The translations under genes and the position numbers were made by a program. A stretch of 64,000 nucleotides of DNA from Chimonanthus salicifolius (Eukaryota; Streptophyta; Magnoliopsida; Laurales; Calycanthaceae), in NCBI GenBank assembly GCA_013350335.1, contig CM023533.1, forward strand, positions 27,262,869 to 27,326,868. The letters run 5' to 3'. Shown piece after piece: positions 13,601 to 31,342 of the stretch; within the stretch, counting starts at the first letter, position 1, and the number at the start of each line of letters is the position of its first letter. The notes under the pieces are model-generated. The model saw only the letters and a list, made by a program, of their open reading frames with translations. It was not told where the DNA came from and did no database searches.

Positions 13601-14047
13601 ATCAATTTGCAAATCTTATTTTGAAGTGAGATGAAATAACTAGATCATTCTTAAAATGGTCTAACACCAAATACCCTTTTCAAAATTTATCTATTTTCTG
13701 AAATTATTTAAAATAATTAAAACTCCTTTTCGGGGTTTTGACGGGCGATATTTAAATATCATTTTCTGAAATCAAATCATTTTAAATCCATAGATGAAAA
13801 TCCATCATTAAGGAGAATATTATCCACTAATAATATACACGTATCAACAATATTTATAAAAATATACACAACAAGTGGTAAATTACCAAAATACCCCTCC
13901 AGCTTGACGAGCTGGATCTCTGAGCTCATGAGCTCGGATTGGGCCAAACTTGGGCTTTCCTCGAAACCCTAACCGTAATCTCCGAGATTAACCGGTTAAA
14001 CAGGAAAATTAAGCTAAGCCACGCCTAAACTGGAGCAGGGTATTACA
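10683..14047. mobile_element. 3365-bp solo LTR in intron 2 of RLK copy 2 (Ty3/Gypsy-like)
   Basis: The block starts TGTCACGCCCCGA, ends GGGTATTACA, and is flanked by a perfect 5-bp duplication (attga at 10678-10682 and 14048-14052). Copies 1 and 3 have the empty site. No second LTR, primer-binding site or gag-pol is present, so it looks like a solo LTR left by LTR-LTR recombination. TGTCACGCCCCGA-type ends and very long LTRs are usual for chromovirus Tekay/Del elements; the lineage is an inference. At 12270-12660 there is a dense cluster of TTCGGACCGTCCGAA-like palindromes. Overlapping open frames there on both strands are a by-product of the GC-rich palindromes. Confidence 0.82.
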
Positions 14048-15083
14048 ATTGAAGTTTATATCTAATTAGTTTATTCTAATTATAAACTACTCAGCAAAGT
14101 TTATTAGATTAGAAGAATGGAACTAAGTTCTAGACCTTGATATTAGTCTCACCTCATTCTGAAATTCATTGGAGCCTTGATGGGAATGAGGGAAGGAGTA
14201 GGAGTTGGTTGATTGAAGAGAGAGCATTTTAACTGCAACTTGAATGCCGTCTTCCAATTGGCCATGGTAAACACTCCCAAACCCTCCTTTGCCAATGCTC
14301 CTTTCAAAGTTGTCAGTCATCCTCACCACTTCTGAATATGTAAATTGTCTATTCTCAGACTCCAAAGCAGCTCCATTCTTCTTTCTTCTCTTCAAAATGA
14401 GATCTGCAAAAAAAATTCCCTGAAACAGATTACTTTTTGGGTTCTCTCATTCTAGTCGATCAAGAAATTAAGCATTATAATCACTGGCCAAGATGGTCAG
14501 ATACTGACTCTGCTTTCTTTTTCTTTTTATGCAGTCTTTTGCAAAGAACCCGGACAGAGCAACCGCTGCCAGAGCCACGATCCCTGTCACCACAAGAATC
14601 GCTGCGAGAACTTTGGGCGAGATTTTGGCGGAGGTGGCGCATGAGCCCAGGTTGAGGAAAGTGTTAGTTGCGCACAGGCCTGTATTGTTGAGGAAGTTTC
14701 TATGGTACGCCAAGCTGTCCCACCCGTTCGGGATCTTGCCACTGAGTCGGTTTGAGGAGAGGTTGAGTTCGCTCAATCGGAGTCGTCCTAGTTCTGGCGG
14801 AATCTCGCCGGATAGCTGATTACCAGACAGGTCCAGCGAGTTCAGCCCACGCAGCGACCCAATTGACGGTGGAATCTCGCCGGATATCCTGTTGTTGCTG
14901 AGGTCGAGCACGGTGAGCGCCTGCCATGAGGAAATTTCCGGCGGAAACACACCGGAGATTCTGTTGCTGTCGAGATTCAGCGTCTGTAGCTGGGACAACT
15001 CCGTCAGGCTCTTTGGAATCTGGCCAGAGAACTGATTGTTGCTCGCTGTGAAAACTGTGAGGGATTTTGATTCAGAGATTCTG

Positions 15084-16077
15084 ATGTAGCACGTGTGAGA
15101 CCCGTATGCGAGAGAAAGTCTTCCGCTCCCGGCCGACTTTCTCGCTACCAAGTTGACTCCTTTCCAAAGATGGTCTCCTCTCCAAATCCCGCTTCTATCG
15201 TCTCCTATACGGAAGTTGCCAGCACCCTTATCGTTTCAAGGAGGGAAACTTCCATCTTGAACCATGTCCAGCCGACTCTTCTTGGATATAAGATGGGTGT
15301 TTCGGCTGGAGGGCAGATCATTGAAGATATACAAAAAAACCCTATTGACCATCTTTCCCCTCTTACCCCCTTTTCCCCTTCCTCTGCTACTTCTCTTTCA
15401 GAATCAGCAACTGCTGTTGCTGCTGTGCTTCTTCTTTCTCTTTTCTTCTCTCTCTTATTCTATTGCAGTGCCAACAAACCAGGAGAGCAACCCTCATTCA
15501 ACGACTGCTCGATCAACCCTTTTGCAGGTTCATGCTAACTGTCCAGTCTCTCTTGGACGCTGCTGCTTGCTGCCATCTCTCTCGCCAGGTTCCCTGCTTG
15601 CTGTGCTATTACAGATTCAGCCGCCTCTCCTCTGCTTCCAGTGTTCTGTTTTGCTGCCTCTCTCGATCGGCAACGTCTGCTGTTCTGGAGAAGCCACCCA
15701 TCCTCACTTCACCACCCTCCATCGTCTATTCCATTAAGCCCACTGCATCTTTTCACTCCCAAGTTCCCAATCGTACTCTCCATACACCCTCTCTCTCCAC
15801 TTCACCTTTTCCACTGCACCACCAACCCTCTTTCTCATTTTCCAAAGCCTACCCTAACCTATCTAGCCTAGCCCTTCTTTTTCCATTCTAAACCTTCCAA
15901 CTTATCCCATCCACCAACGTCCCACTCAATCCACCAAAGTGTTTCCTAATTACCAAATTGCCATTTGGTTACCATTGTTATCCATTAGAACCCAAGTTCT
16001 ACGATTTATCTAGATTTGATCGGAAGCATCACTACAGTTCTGCCAGTCAAGTTTTCAGATCCGATAGCCACTGCATC
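15084..16077. mobile_element. 994-bp unclassified insertion in the LRR exon of RLK copy 2
   Basis: Comparison with copy 3 (29935-29960) shows the LRR exon interrupted exactly here, with agattctg repeated at 15076-15083 and 16078-16085. The ends are weakly inverted (GATGTAG on the left, complement of GATGCAG on the right). The interior contains a long pyrimidine-rich stretch (about 15360-15480 and 15780-15850) and several overlapping + strand open frames of unknown identity. It is probably a non-autonomous DNA transposon, possibly with captured host sequence. I cannot assign the family. Confidence 0.65.
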
Positions 16078-17752
16078 AGATTCTGGCTGGAATCGCACCA
16101 GAGAACTGATTGTTACTTATATCGAGCCTCTCTAGATTCCATGCCAATTTCTCGGGTAGCTGGCCAGAGAGCGAGTTGTCATTGATCCTTACCGAAGTGA
16201 GATCCTCCGCCGTCCAGAACCCAGCCGGAATTTTGCCGGAGAGCTGGTTCCGATAGAGCTGCACGGTGGTCAAGCTCGGGCAATCCCGGAGAGTTTCCGG
16301 CACCGTTCCGTTGAGGTTGTTTTCAAAGACGACTAGGCCAAAGAGCACACGGCCAGCACACAAATTTCTCGGCAATTCACCCGAGATTCTATTAGTTGAG
16401 ACCTCAAAATTCTGTAAATCTGAATACAACCCCAATTCTGGTGGCAGGACTCCGCTCAAGCTATTGTTGAAAAGCCGGACGTCGAGGAGCGATGGCATTC
16501 TCCCAATACTGGCTGGAATCTCTCCACTTAACCGATTGTAGTAGAGGAAGAGGGGTGTCATATTCGCCAATTTTGCAATGTCTTCCGGAATTGAACCATT
16601 GAGCTGGTTCATTGAAAGATCGAGCTGCTCCATTCCAAGCGCCTCGATCGGCCTCGGAATCTCTCCAGTTAATCGGTTATAAAACAGATACACCTCCTTC
16701 AATTTGCTCAACTTGAACAGGTTCGCTGGAATTTGACCGCTGAGATCGTTCCCGGAGAGGTCCAGCTGCTCAAGCTCCGTCAAATTCGTCAGAGAATCCG
16801 GAATCTCTCCAATCAAATTGGATTGCTTGATCCAGAGGAATTTGAGATTCTTGAGACGGCCGAATTCGGGCGGGATATGCCAGGCGGGCATGGCAGACAG
16901 GTAGCTGAGTGTGAGAGTCTGGAGGTTGGAGAGGTCGGCGATGGTGGCGGGGACAGAGCTGTTGAAGAGGTTCTGGTGGAGTTAGAGGTCAATGAGGTTG
17001 GAGAGGCGGCCGATGGCGGGAGGGATGTCTCCTGAGAAGTTGTTGCGGTAGACGTGGAGGTGGCGGAGAGAGGAGAGGAGGTGGATGTCGGAGGGGAGTC
17101 GGCCGACGAAGTAGTTCTGCGCGATGTCGAGGTATTGGAGGTTGGAGCAGTTGTAGAGGGAGGTTGGGAAGGGACCGGGGATGTCGTTCCAGCTGAGGTC
17201 GATGGTTGAGATGTTGGCGAGGTCGCAGATGGAGGGAGGGATGGGGTAGGAGAGGTCCTTGTCACGGAGGACGATGCCGGTGACGGAGCCCCCGGTGCAC
17301 GTGACGCCGGTCCAGTTGCAGTAAGACCCACTGGATGGATCCCAGCTAACTAGAGTGGTTGGGTTGCCCCAATCATCTTTAATTTTGAGGAGCGTTTGGC
17401 GCTCCTGTTGGGATTGGGATTGGGATTGCAGAGGAAGGAAGAGTAAGAAGAATAAGGAGAAGAGAGAGGAAAGTTGCATTTTGGCCGTTATTTCCTCGTC
17501 CAGCCGAGAGAGAGGGGGTAAGTTCACTTAAGAGATTGCGCACACATTTTATAGATAACGTTTGTTTTGTATTTGTTACTGTAATCATCTTTCTGGTCAA
17601 AGAAAAAAAGTTGTTCAGTCCTCGTCTGATAGTTGACCTGAGAAATAGAAAGAGAGTGAGAGAGTTGGGCGTCTTCACTTTCTAATATGGGCCTTTCAAT
17701 GGAGGAATTAAGGATTGAGGGAATTTTTGAGATAGTAAGAAAAAATCTCCAT

Positions 17753-17875
17753 AGATAATACTTCTACTCTTAAGGGCACACTAAATTAGTCTATGGGAGT
17801 TCAAATCCATAACATCTCACTTTATAAAGTAAAATACAATCAACTGAACTACACTTGCGTAGATAATTAAATATT
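17753..17875 (-). repeat. tRNA-derived SINE-like unit
   Basis: On the reverse strand a box-A-like segment (TGTAGTTCAGTTGATTG, about 17839-17857) precedes a box-B-like segment (GGATTTGAACTCC, about 17797-17808), as in the tRNA-like head of a SINE. Related units lie at about 18090-18215, 43625-43755 and 43945-44080. Confidence 0.5.
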
Positions 17876-18089
17876 AATTTTAAAAATTACTCTAATGAGT
17901 TGAGATTGGGGGCAACTTGGTTCAAGAATTTGAAAATACAACCGGGCTAACAATGGCCTGAGAAAGAGAGAGAGAGAGTGTGCGTGAGAGTTGTGCGTCT
18001 TCATTTCCTGAATAAAATAGGCTTTTAGTTTTCTAAATAAAATAGGTTTTTAGTGAATGAATTAAGTATTGATTTTTTTTAATTTATGT

Positions 18090-18215
18090 GTGGGAAAATA
18101 TGAGAGTATCTCTACTTTTAAGGGCACATCAGATTAGTTTATGGAAATTCAAACCCTTCTATGTCCAGTTTTCTAAGACGGGACTCAACCATATGAACTA
18201 CACATGCATGAATAA
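18090..18215 (-). repeat. tRNA-derived SINE-like unit, second copy
   Basis: Reverse-strand sequence has GTGTAGTTCATATGG followed by a degenerate box B (GGGTTTGAATTTCC), in the same order and spacing as the unit at 17753. It is more diverged. Confidence 0.45.
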
Positions 18216-19069
18216 ATAAGTATTGATTTTAAGGATTACTCTAATGAGCTTAGATTGGGGGTAACTTGGATCTAAGTATTTTGAAAATACAGCCGGACTC
18301 ACACCACATTTGGACTTAAACGTTGAAGTATTTTGATGGGCTATATTAGATAGGCCATGTATAATTGAAAGGAAGAGACAAGGTAGTGGATAAAGGATTC
18401 AGTTCCGTGTGCGGTACATTTGTTCTCATATGTCTATTTATTAGAGTTCAAAATTTATATTATTTGAATTATATTTATTAAATTTAATTGAAATTTAAAA
18501 ATTATATTTTATTTTGTATAGAAGTACAAGAAATAAATATATGTCTGGACACAAATTTCAAAATCCTTTTAAATTAAAAATTCTATTTGCAGACTCAGCT
18601 TTTTATTTCCTTAACTTTGTCTATAAATAAAATATATTTAGAAATTATTATATAATTAACTAAGTTTGATAAATATAATTCAAATAATAAAATTTGTAAC
18701 ATCAAGAAAAAGACAACTCTGAAGATTTAACGAGTAGTAGATTAGATGAAATAGTCAGAGTTCAAATAAATAAGACATGTATGAAATCATACTTATATTT
18801 GATCATTTGAACTTTTTGATTCCCATCTCTAAAAATTGTATTATCATGAACTATTGATTTTATATGACTTATTTAATGAGAGGAGATGAATCTATAATTA
18901 TAAAATTATATTTACGTTCTATTTATGTATTCATTTACATATCTCATCTAATTATATATTTTGATAATTATTTTTTAACATTTTGTTTAAGAATTTCATG
19001 TAAGACTAATAGTATCCACTTACTTTGTTGAATTCTTGAATTTGAACGTGCAAAGTAGGAGACTTTTCA

Positions 19070-24562
<5,493 letters not shown>

Positions 24563-26065
24563 GAAAAGAAGCAACCAAAATACCTTTTTTAAATTGTTTT
24601 GAGGCTTCTCTTGTTTTTCAGTGCAAAGATCAGTTATCCTGAATCTTTTAAGTTATGCCCATGGAGCATAAATCTGTGGGGAAAAACAGTTTTGTATAAA
24701 TTCCGGAAGTTAGAAATAGGACATGACTTCCTATGCCTTTTTCTGCCAGAATTTTCTTTCATTTCCTTTTATATATATATATATATATATATTATCAATT
24801 TGTACTTAGGATTCCTCATGCTATCTTGTATTTTCTGTATCTTCATACTTCTGAATAAACAGGAGAAGTCCCTCACAAACTTTCAAGAAGTAGAATGTTT
24901 TTGGGTGGATTGGTTTCCTCGAAAAGAATAGTGTCAAAATTTCAAGAAAAGCATGGTCTCTCTGTTTAGTCTTTCTGCTTTTACTGGATGTATGAATTAT
25001 CTAGGGCTTGGGACCAGGGGTCAAAAATTCAGTCTGGCTGAGATATCGGATGATAAATTTCTCTTTTTTATTTTATTTTATTTTAAATATCGGTTTTATT
25101 TTATTATTTTATTTTTTCTGAATTAAAAAATATAAAAAAACTGAAAAAGAAACTATTTTTAAAAAAAAATTGAAAACATAAATAGCGGCTGATATTGGCC
25201 GATATTTTGATTTGGGTTCATCACCGTTTTGATATTTTTTTTTTAAAAAATGTCGATATAAATCATCTTGGTCGATATCGGACCGATATATATCGGCCGA
25301 GAAATAGGTTTTACGGCCAATATAATATGTATTGGTCGATATTACATGGCTGTTAAAAATCGATATATATGAACTGATACATTTCGTATCAGCCTACCCC
25401 TATTTGGGACATTCTGCTTTATGTTGAAACTTGAACCTGTGCACCTATAATAAGACATGTAATGATTAGATGAAGTCGACTCACTTTTTACACATGGAAC
25501 ATGTTTCAATTATATCTTTGAATTTAAAGTCCTTTTATGCTAGTAATGTCCAACATCACATGCCTGCAACAGTCATCTACATATGAAAGATTAAAGAGAT
25601 TAAAGTAGTAATTTTTTTATTTTATTTTCAGATAACACGAGTATCCCAAGTATGTTAGAAGTATATTAAGATTAAAAGGTTTTCATGATAGAAATTAGGT
25701 TGTAGCACTGTACATCATTTCTCAACATTTATAATGACAAATTAGTTTGCTTGTGTATTTGAATAAAACTTGACAAGTTTTCTTACCAGGTGAAGTAGAG
25801 ACTTTAGAAGACAAATTAGTTCTTCAAATCAAAAATTCTAAATACTAAGAAAATGCAGAACTTGGAAAAATAGGGAAAAGTGTCATATTTTTTTGGAATT
25901 TGGCTCTCTAATCTCAGTAGATAATTAAAATATTAACTTTTTAATATCAATATTAGAAGCAATTACTAATAATCATAATAAAAATAATAATTAATTGAAT
26001 AAGAATAAAATATCACTATTAATTACCTTATTATCAATCCAAGTATATGGCTTAGCTGTGAAGTG
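24563..26065. other. Convergent spacer between HXK B and RLK copy 3
   Basis: Shared 3' flank as at 5849-6911, with a TA microsatellite near 24771-24791 and one transposon insertion (25015-25402). The AATAAA seen in flank A at about 6207 reads GAATAG here. Confidence 0.65.
25015..25402. mobile_element. 388-bp hAT-like element, TATCGGCCGATA family
   Basis: Flank A has the uninterrupted sequence gcttgggacattctg at about 6289. Here an insert beginning CAGGGGTC and ending in the complement of TAGGGGTAGG separates the repeated target cttgggac (25007-25014) and tttgggac (25403-25410), 7 of 8 bases matching. The interior has several TATCGGCC palindromes and no open frame. Confidence 0.82.
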
Positions 26066-29000
26066 CTAGCGTGGTAAAGGATAAAGTGAACTAATGGAGC
26101 CGATGTCCTCTTCTTCCCTTCTCTGCCTGCTTGTCCTCTCAATTGCATCCTCAACTCCCAGGCTGCTTGTCCTTTGAATTTCATCCTCAATTCCCAGGCA
26201 TTCCTTCAATTCTGCTACTACTCTGTTCATACTCGGCCTTTCACTCGATCTTAGCCGTGTGCATGAAATTGCAATCTCTATAGCCTTGGAAATAACATTT
26301 AGATCGTAATCTTCTTTCATCCTTTGATCAACCAAACATCTCATGTCCCCGTCTGCAACAAAATGACTCACCCACTCAATTATGCTCATAGGATCCAAGT
26401 CGGAGCTTCGGATTACTGCAGGTTGCCCAGTGACAAGCTGTAAAAGAACAACTCCGAAGCCATAAACATCGCTTTTCTCAGTTAATTTGTTGGAAATGCA
26501 GTACCTACAGAGCGAAAACAAAAATATACTCACAGTAGATTAGTTCTCAAATAGAAAGGGATGGAAATATGGATGGATAATAGGTTCAAGTATGAAGATA
26601 GAGATGAGCGATGAATTTAGAAACATACTCAGGGTCAAGATAACCATGTGTTCCCTTGACAGCAGTAGACATGTAAGTCCTATCCTCTCCGACGAAAGAC
26701 TTGGACAGACCGAAGTCTGCTATTTTGGCCTCCAAATTCTCATTCAGAAGGATGTTAGCAGTCTTCACATCTCTATGAATTATGGGTGGACTGCAACAGT
26801 TGTGCAAATATTCCAATCCTACAACTCAATTTAGTGATCCGCATGTCAATACAAGAGGAGAAAAATTGTAGGGAATTTAGTATGAATGAGTTGAGCTGGG
26901 GCTTGCTTGAGTTCGACTTAAATGCTTGGTAAGAGTAGCTAAACCAGGGGTCCGAATATCGGCCGATATGCTGACATGTCAGACGCATCACATCGGCCAT
27001 TTTTGTAAAAAAAAAAAAAAATTAAGGACAGAGAACAATATCGGCTGAGACCGTTTTTTAAACCCTCGAGCCAAATTAAAATAAAGCCTAGCTTAATTTT
27101 TTGCCAAACCAAGATCTAACTTAACCCATTGACCACAAGCATAACCCATCAATCTCAAAGCAAGCTCAGGTCGAGCTTGACCTAGGTTTGTCAGTATTTA
27201 ATTTGATGTTTGGGCTTAATTTTGTTAAAGAAATAAGGAGACCACCGTCCATTTTTTACTCTATTGGTAATCCACATCAAACATGAGATTAACTCAAGCT
27301 TTGATCGAAACTTCGAACACTATAAATACATTTGTATATGCATGTACCTATGCATGCATGAGAACTTTGGCATGTGGATCTCACAGTAGATCTATTGGAT
27401 TCAATTCTCCAATTGCATTCATCTACTTCATTAATTTGCAAATGTACTCAATTTGACACCAATTTCATTTTTAAAACTAATTGACCCAACCCAATGAATT
27501 TTCTCCATATATAAATGAGAATTTTTGAGGGTTTTAAAAATATGAGTAAGCTTATCCAATCAAAATAAAATTTTATATGCACCATATAAAAGACAAGACC
27601 TTTTAAACCTACTCAATCATGTGGGCCTAAATAGCACCCTTTGGTTATTTTCACGAAAGTTTCATGGGAACTAGCTTTTAAGAGACTAGGATGCCACATA
27701 GGCCTACATAGATATGTGAGTTTAAAATACTTAGTTTTTAATGTACATTTAAAATTTTATCTTGATTGTACAAGAGAAGTCATACTTTTTAAGACACTCA
27801 AATTCTGACATTTATCCAAGGGTGAAATTTCATCAGGCTAAATCAATTAGCTTAAAAAGTTAAATTGAATATGAATGAAATTCTGAAGAGAGATGGAGGT
27901 GCCAGGAGATTATTAGATCCATAAGATTTAACGTAGACTCCACAAACCAAAATTTTCATGGAATTCTCACGAGAATTATTCTTACATCTGCCAAGTGAGT
28001 TGATCTTGAGTTTAAACATAAATGAGCTTTCGAAATAGGTCCAGAGGTTCAGATGGTAAGGTGTAGCTTGAGCTTGAGATGTTTAGTCAAGAGCTGAATT
28101 TCTCAAATTTGAGTGAACTAGCTTGACTTGTATTTTCAAGTGCAGCATCCCACTCTCACAACATCTAAACCATAGACCTCACATTTCTAACACTTTCCCT
28201 CATACCTTGAGCAACATCCAATGCTATCCGTAGCCGCTTGTTCCAACATAACATCTTCTCATTGCTGCATTCTGTATTAATTCATGCAATGACAGAAAAT
28301 GATGTCAAATTAAAATTTAAAAAGTGTTAATTATAATTTATTGTCTTTCTTGGTTAAACAAGAGTTCTTTTTTATGAAAAAAAAACCTTAATCTGAAAGA
28401 GAGGGAGGACCACACCCTAACTAGGAGCTGAAAGGTTTGAATAGTATAGGAAAGGAAAGACAACTAGATGGTATGCTCATATGCTCCTCTTAGAGTAGGG
28501 AATGAACAAAGGAGGCCCTGTCATGTGTATCATGTAATACTCATTTGAAATATTTTTATTTTTTAGAGAACTCTCTATATAAATTTAACATTCCATGTGA
28601 TTTCATTCATTTTCAACACACTTTATACTATTCTAATATGTATGAAATAAATATTTTGAGACAATCCAAAAATCAATAGAAGACAACTTAATTAAGATAT
28701 AAGGAGTATATAAATATTACCTGAGAGTTGCTTGCCAAGGTTTCCTTCCGGCATGTAAGTGAAGATAAGAGCCATTTTATTCTCATCATTGCAGTAGCCG
28801 ACAAATGGAACTAAGTTCTTATGGTGAATTCTAATTAGAAGTTGTGCCTGCAATACCAACATGAAAACTACTCAGCAAAGTTTATCGGATTAGAATAGTA
28901 ATTAAAGTTTATATCTAATTAGTTTGTTCTAATTACAAGCTACTCAGCAAAGCTTATTGGATTAGAAGAATGGAACTAAGTTCTAGACCTTGATTTTAGT

Positions 29001-31342
29001 CTCACCTCATTCTGAAATTCATTGGAGCCTCTATGGGAATGAGGGAAGGAGTTGATTGATTGAAGAGAGAGCATTTTAACTGCAACTTGAGTGCCGTCTT
29101 CCAATTGGCCATGGTAAACACTCCCAAACCCTCCTTTACCAATGCTCCTTTCAAAGTTGTCAGTCATCCTCACCACTTCTGAATATGTAAATTGTCTATT
29201 CTCAGACTCCAAAGCAGCTCCATTCTTCTTTCTTCTCTTCACAATGAGATCTGCAAAAAAAATTCCCTGAAACAGATTACTTTAGGGTTTCCCTCATTCT
29301 AGTCGATCAAGAAATTAAACATTATAATCACTGGCCAAGATGGTCAGATACTGACTCTGCTTTCTTTTTATGCAGTCTTTTGCAAGGGACCCGGACAGAC
29401 CAACCGCTGCCAGAGCCACTATCCCTGCCACCACAAGAGGAATAGCTGCGAAAACGTTGGGCGAGATTTTGGCGGAATGTCGGGGAGAGGAGGTGGCGCA
29501 TGAGCTCAGGTTGAGGAGAGGGTTAGTTGCGCACAGGTCTGTATTATTGAGGAAGCTGCTATGGTACACCGCATTGTACAACCCGTCCGGGATCTTGCCA
29601 CTGAGTCGGTTTGAGGAGAGGTTGAGTTCGCTCAATCGGAGTAATCCGAGTTCCGGCGGAATCTCGCCGGATATCTGATTATCAGACAGGTCCAGCGAGT
29701 TCAGCCCACCCAGCGACACAATTGAAGGCGGAATCGCGCCGGATATCCTGTTGTTGCTGAGGTCGAGCACAGAGAGGGACTGCCACGAGGAAATTTCCGG
29801 CGGAATCAGGCCGGAGATTCTGTTGCTGTCGAGATTCAGCGTCTGTAGCTTGGACAACTCCGATACGCTTTTCGGAATCTGGCCAGAGAACTGATTGTTG
29901 CTCGCTTTGAAAACTGTGAGGAATTTTGATTCAGAGATTCTGGCTGGAATCTCACCAGAGAACTGATTGTTACTTATATCGAGCCTCGATAGGTTCCATG
30001 GCAATTTCTCGGGTAGCTGGCCAGAGAGAAAATTGTCATTGATCCTTACCGAAGTGAGATTCTCCGCCATCCAGAACCCAGCCGGAATTTCGCCGGAGAG
30101 CTGGTTCCGATAGAGCTGCACGGTGATCAAGCTCTGGCAATTCCCGAGAGTTTCCGGCACCGTTCCGTTGAGGTTGTTTTCAAAGACGACGAGGCCAACG
30201 AGCACACGGCGAGCACACAAATTTCTCGGCAATTCACCCGAGATTCTATTAGTTGAGACCTCAAAATTCCGTAAATCCGAATGCATTCCCAATTCCGGTG
30301 GCAGGACTCCGCTCAAGCTATTGTTGAAAAGCCGGACGTCTAAGAGCGACGGCATTCTCCCAATACTGGCTGGAATCTCTCCACTTAACCGATTGTAGTA
30401 GAGGAAGAGGTGTGTCATATTCGCCAATTTTGCAATGTCTTCCGGAATTGAACCATTGAGCTGGTTCGTTGAAAGATCGAGCTGCTCCATTCCAAGCGCC
30501 TCGATGGGCCTCGGAATCTCTCCAGTTAATCGGTTATGAAACAGATGCACCTCCTTCAATTTGCTCAACTTGAACAGGTTCGCTGGAATTTGACCGCTGA
30601 GATCGTTCCTGGAGAGGTCCAGCTGCTCAAGCTCGGTCAAATTCGTCAGAGAATCTGGAATCTCTCCAATCAAATTGGATTGCTTGATCCAGAGGAATTT
30701 GAGATTCTTGAGACGGCCGAATTCGGGCGGGATATGCCAGGCGGGCATGGTAGACAGGTAGCTGAGTGTGAGAATCTGAAGGTTGGAGAGGTCGGCGATG
30801 GTGGCGGGGACGGAGCTGTTGAAGAGGTTCCGATGGAGTTGGAGGTCAATGAGGTTGGAGATGCGGCCAATGGAGGGAGGGATGTCTCCTGAGAAGTTGT
30901 TGCCGTAGACGTGGAGGTCGCGGAGAGAGGATAGGCGGTGGATGTCGGAGGGGAGTTGGCCGACGAAGTAGTTCTGCGCGATGTCGAGGTATTGGAGGTT
31001 GGAGCAGTTGTAGAGGGAGGTTGGGAAGGTACCGGGGATGTTGTTCCAGTTTAGGTCGATGGTTGAGACGTTGGCGAGGTCGCAGATGGAGGGAGGGATG
31101 GGGTAGGAGAGGTCCTTGTCACGGAGGACGATGCCGGTGACGGAGCCCCCGGTGCACGTGACGCCGGTCCAGTTGCAGTAAGACCCACTGGATGGGTCCC
31201 AGCTAACTAGAGTGGTTGGGTTGCCCCAATCATCTTTAATTTTGAGGAGCGTTTGGCGCTCCTGTTGGGATTGGGATTGGGATTGCAGAGGAAGGAAGAG
31301 TAAGAAGAAGAAGAATAAGGAGAAGAGAGAGGAAAGTTGCAT
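26066..31342 (-). CDS. RLK copy 3: intact chimeric receptor kinase (HSL-type LRR ectodomain, LRR-I-type kinase), 1017 aa
   Basis: Transmembrane receptor Ser/Thr kinase. Coding exons are 29356-31342, 29006-29250, 28721-28847, 28206-28271, 26629-26818 and 26066-26504; phases 1, 0, 1, 1, 2 join without a stop to give 1017 residues. Residues 1-24 form a signal peptide; an LRR N-cap with CNWTGVTC follows, then about 22 LRRs, a C-terminal cap and a transmembrane helix at about 630-654. This half resembles LRR-XI HSL3-type receptors. The kinase half starts after intron 1: P-loop GKGGFG 700-705, Lys721, HRDVK 823-827 (RD kinase), DFG 843-845, DPE 870-872. Its wording ([33 protein letters not shown]) and many introns match LRR-I (malectin-type) kinases rather than the few-intron LRR-XI kinases. 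Two basic stop-transfer stretches in tandem (KDCIKRKQ, then LIVKRRKK) mark the fusion joint. Ligand and partners are unknown. The start was chosen because it opens the signal peptide. Confidence 0.9.
26945..27068. mobile_element. Short (about 124 bp) TATCGGCCGATA-family element in intron 4 of copy 3
   Basis: Copy 2 has the empty site near 7790. The insert starts CAGGGGTCCGAATATCGGCC and ends near accctcg; the flanks agctaaac and agccaaat match at 6 of 8 positions. The right end is eroded, so its exact edge is uncertain. Confidence 0.6.

Larger units (their letters stand above)
6912..17479 (-). pseudogene. RLK copy 2: chimeric receptor kinase, disrupted
   Basis: All six exons of the chimeric receptor can be traced: exon 1 14509-17479, then 14153-14403, 10498-10624, 9917-9982, 7476-7665 and 6912-7351. 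The order is signal peptide, LRR cap, LRR block, transmembrane helix, then the LRR-I-type kinase with [16 protein letters not shown] and GYLDPE. Several lesions exist. A C-to-T change makes a stop (TAA, read at 16982-16984) in the sixth LRR region. A 994-bp insertion splits the LRR exon at about 15084-16077. One extra base near 7276 shifts the last kinase exon in the segment LVTGQP. Introns also hold a 1.0-kb hAT-like element and a 3.4-kb solo LTR. Copy 3 supplies the intact comparison for each. The lesions make a full-length product very unlikely; a truncated N-terminal product cannot be excluded. Confidence 0.88.

Noticed and set aside
14437..14819. Forward-strand open frames opposite the RLK C-terminal LRR and transmembrane region (also at 1962, 29370)
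   Set aside because: They are antisense shadows of the receptor exon, repeated in each copy because the exon itself is conserved.
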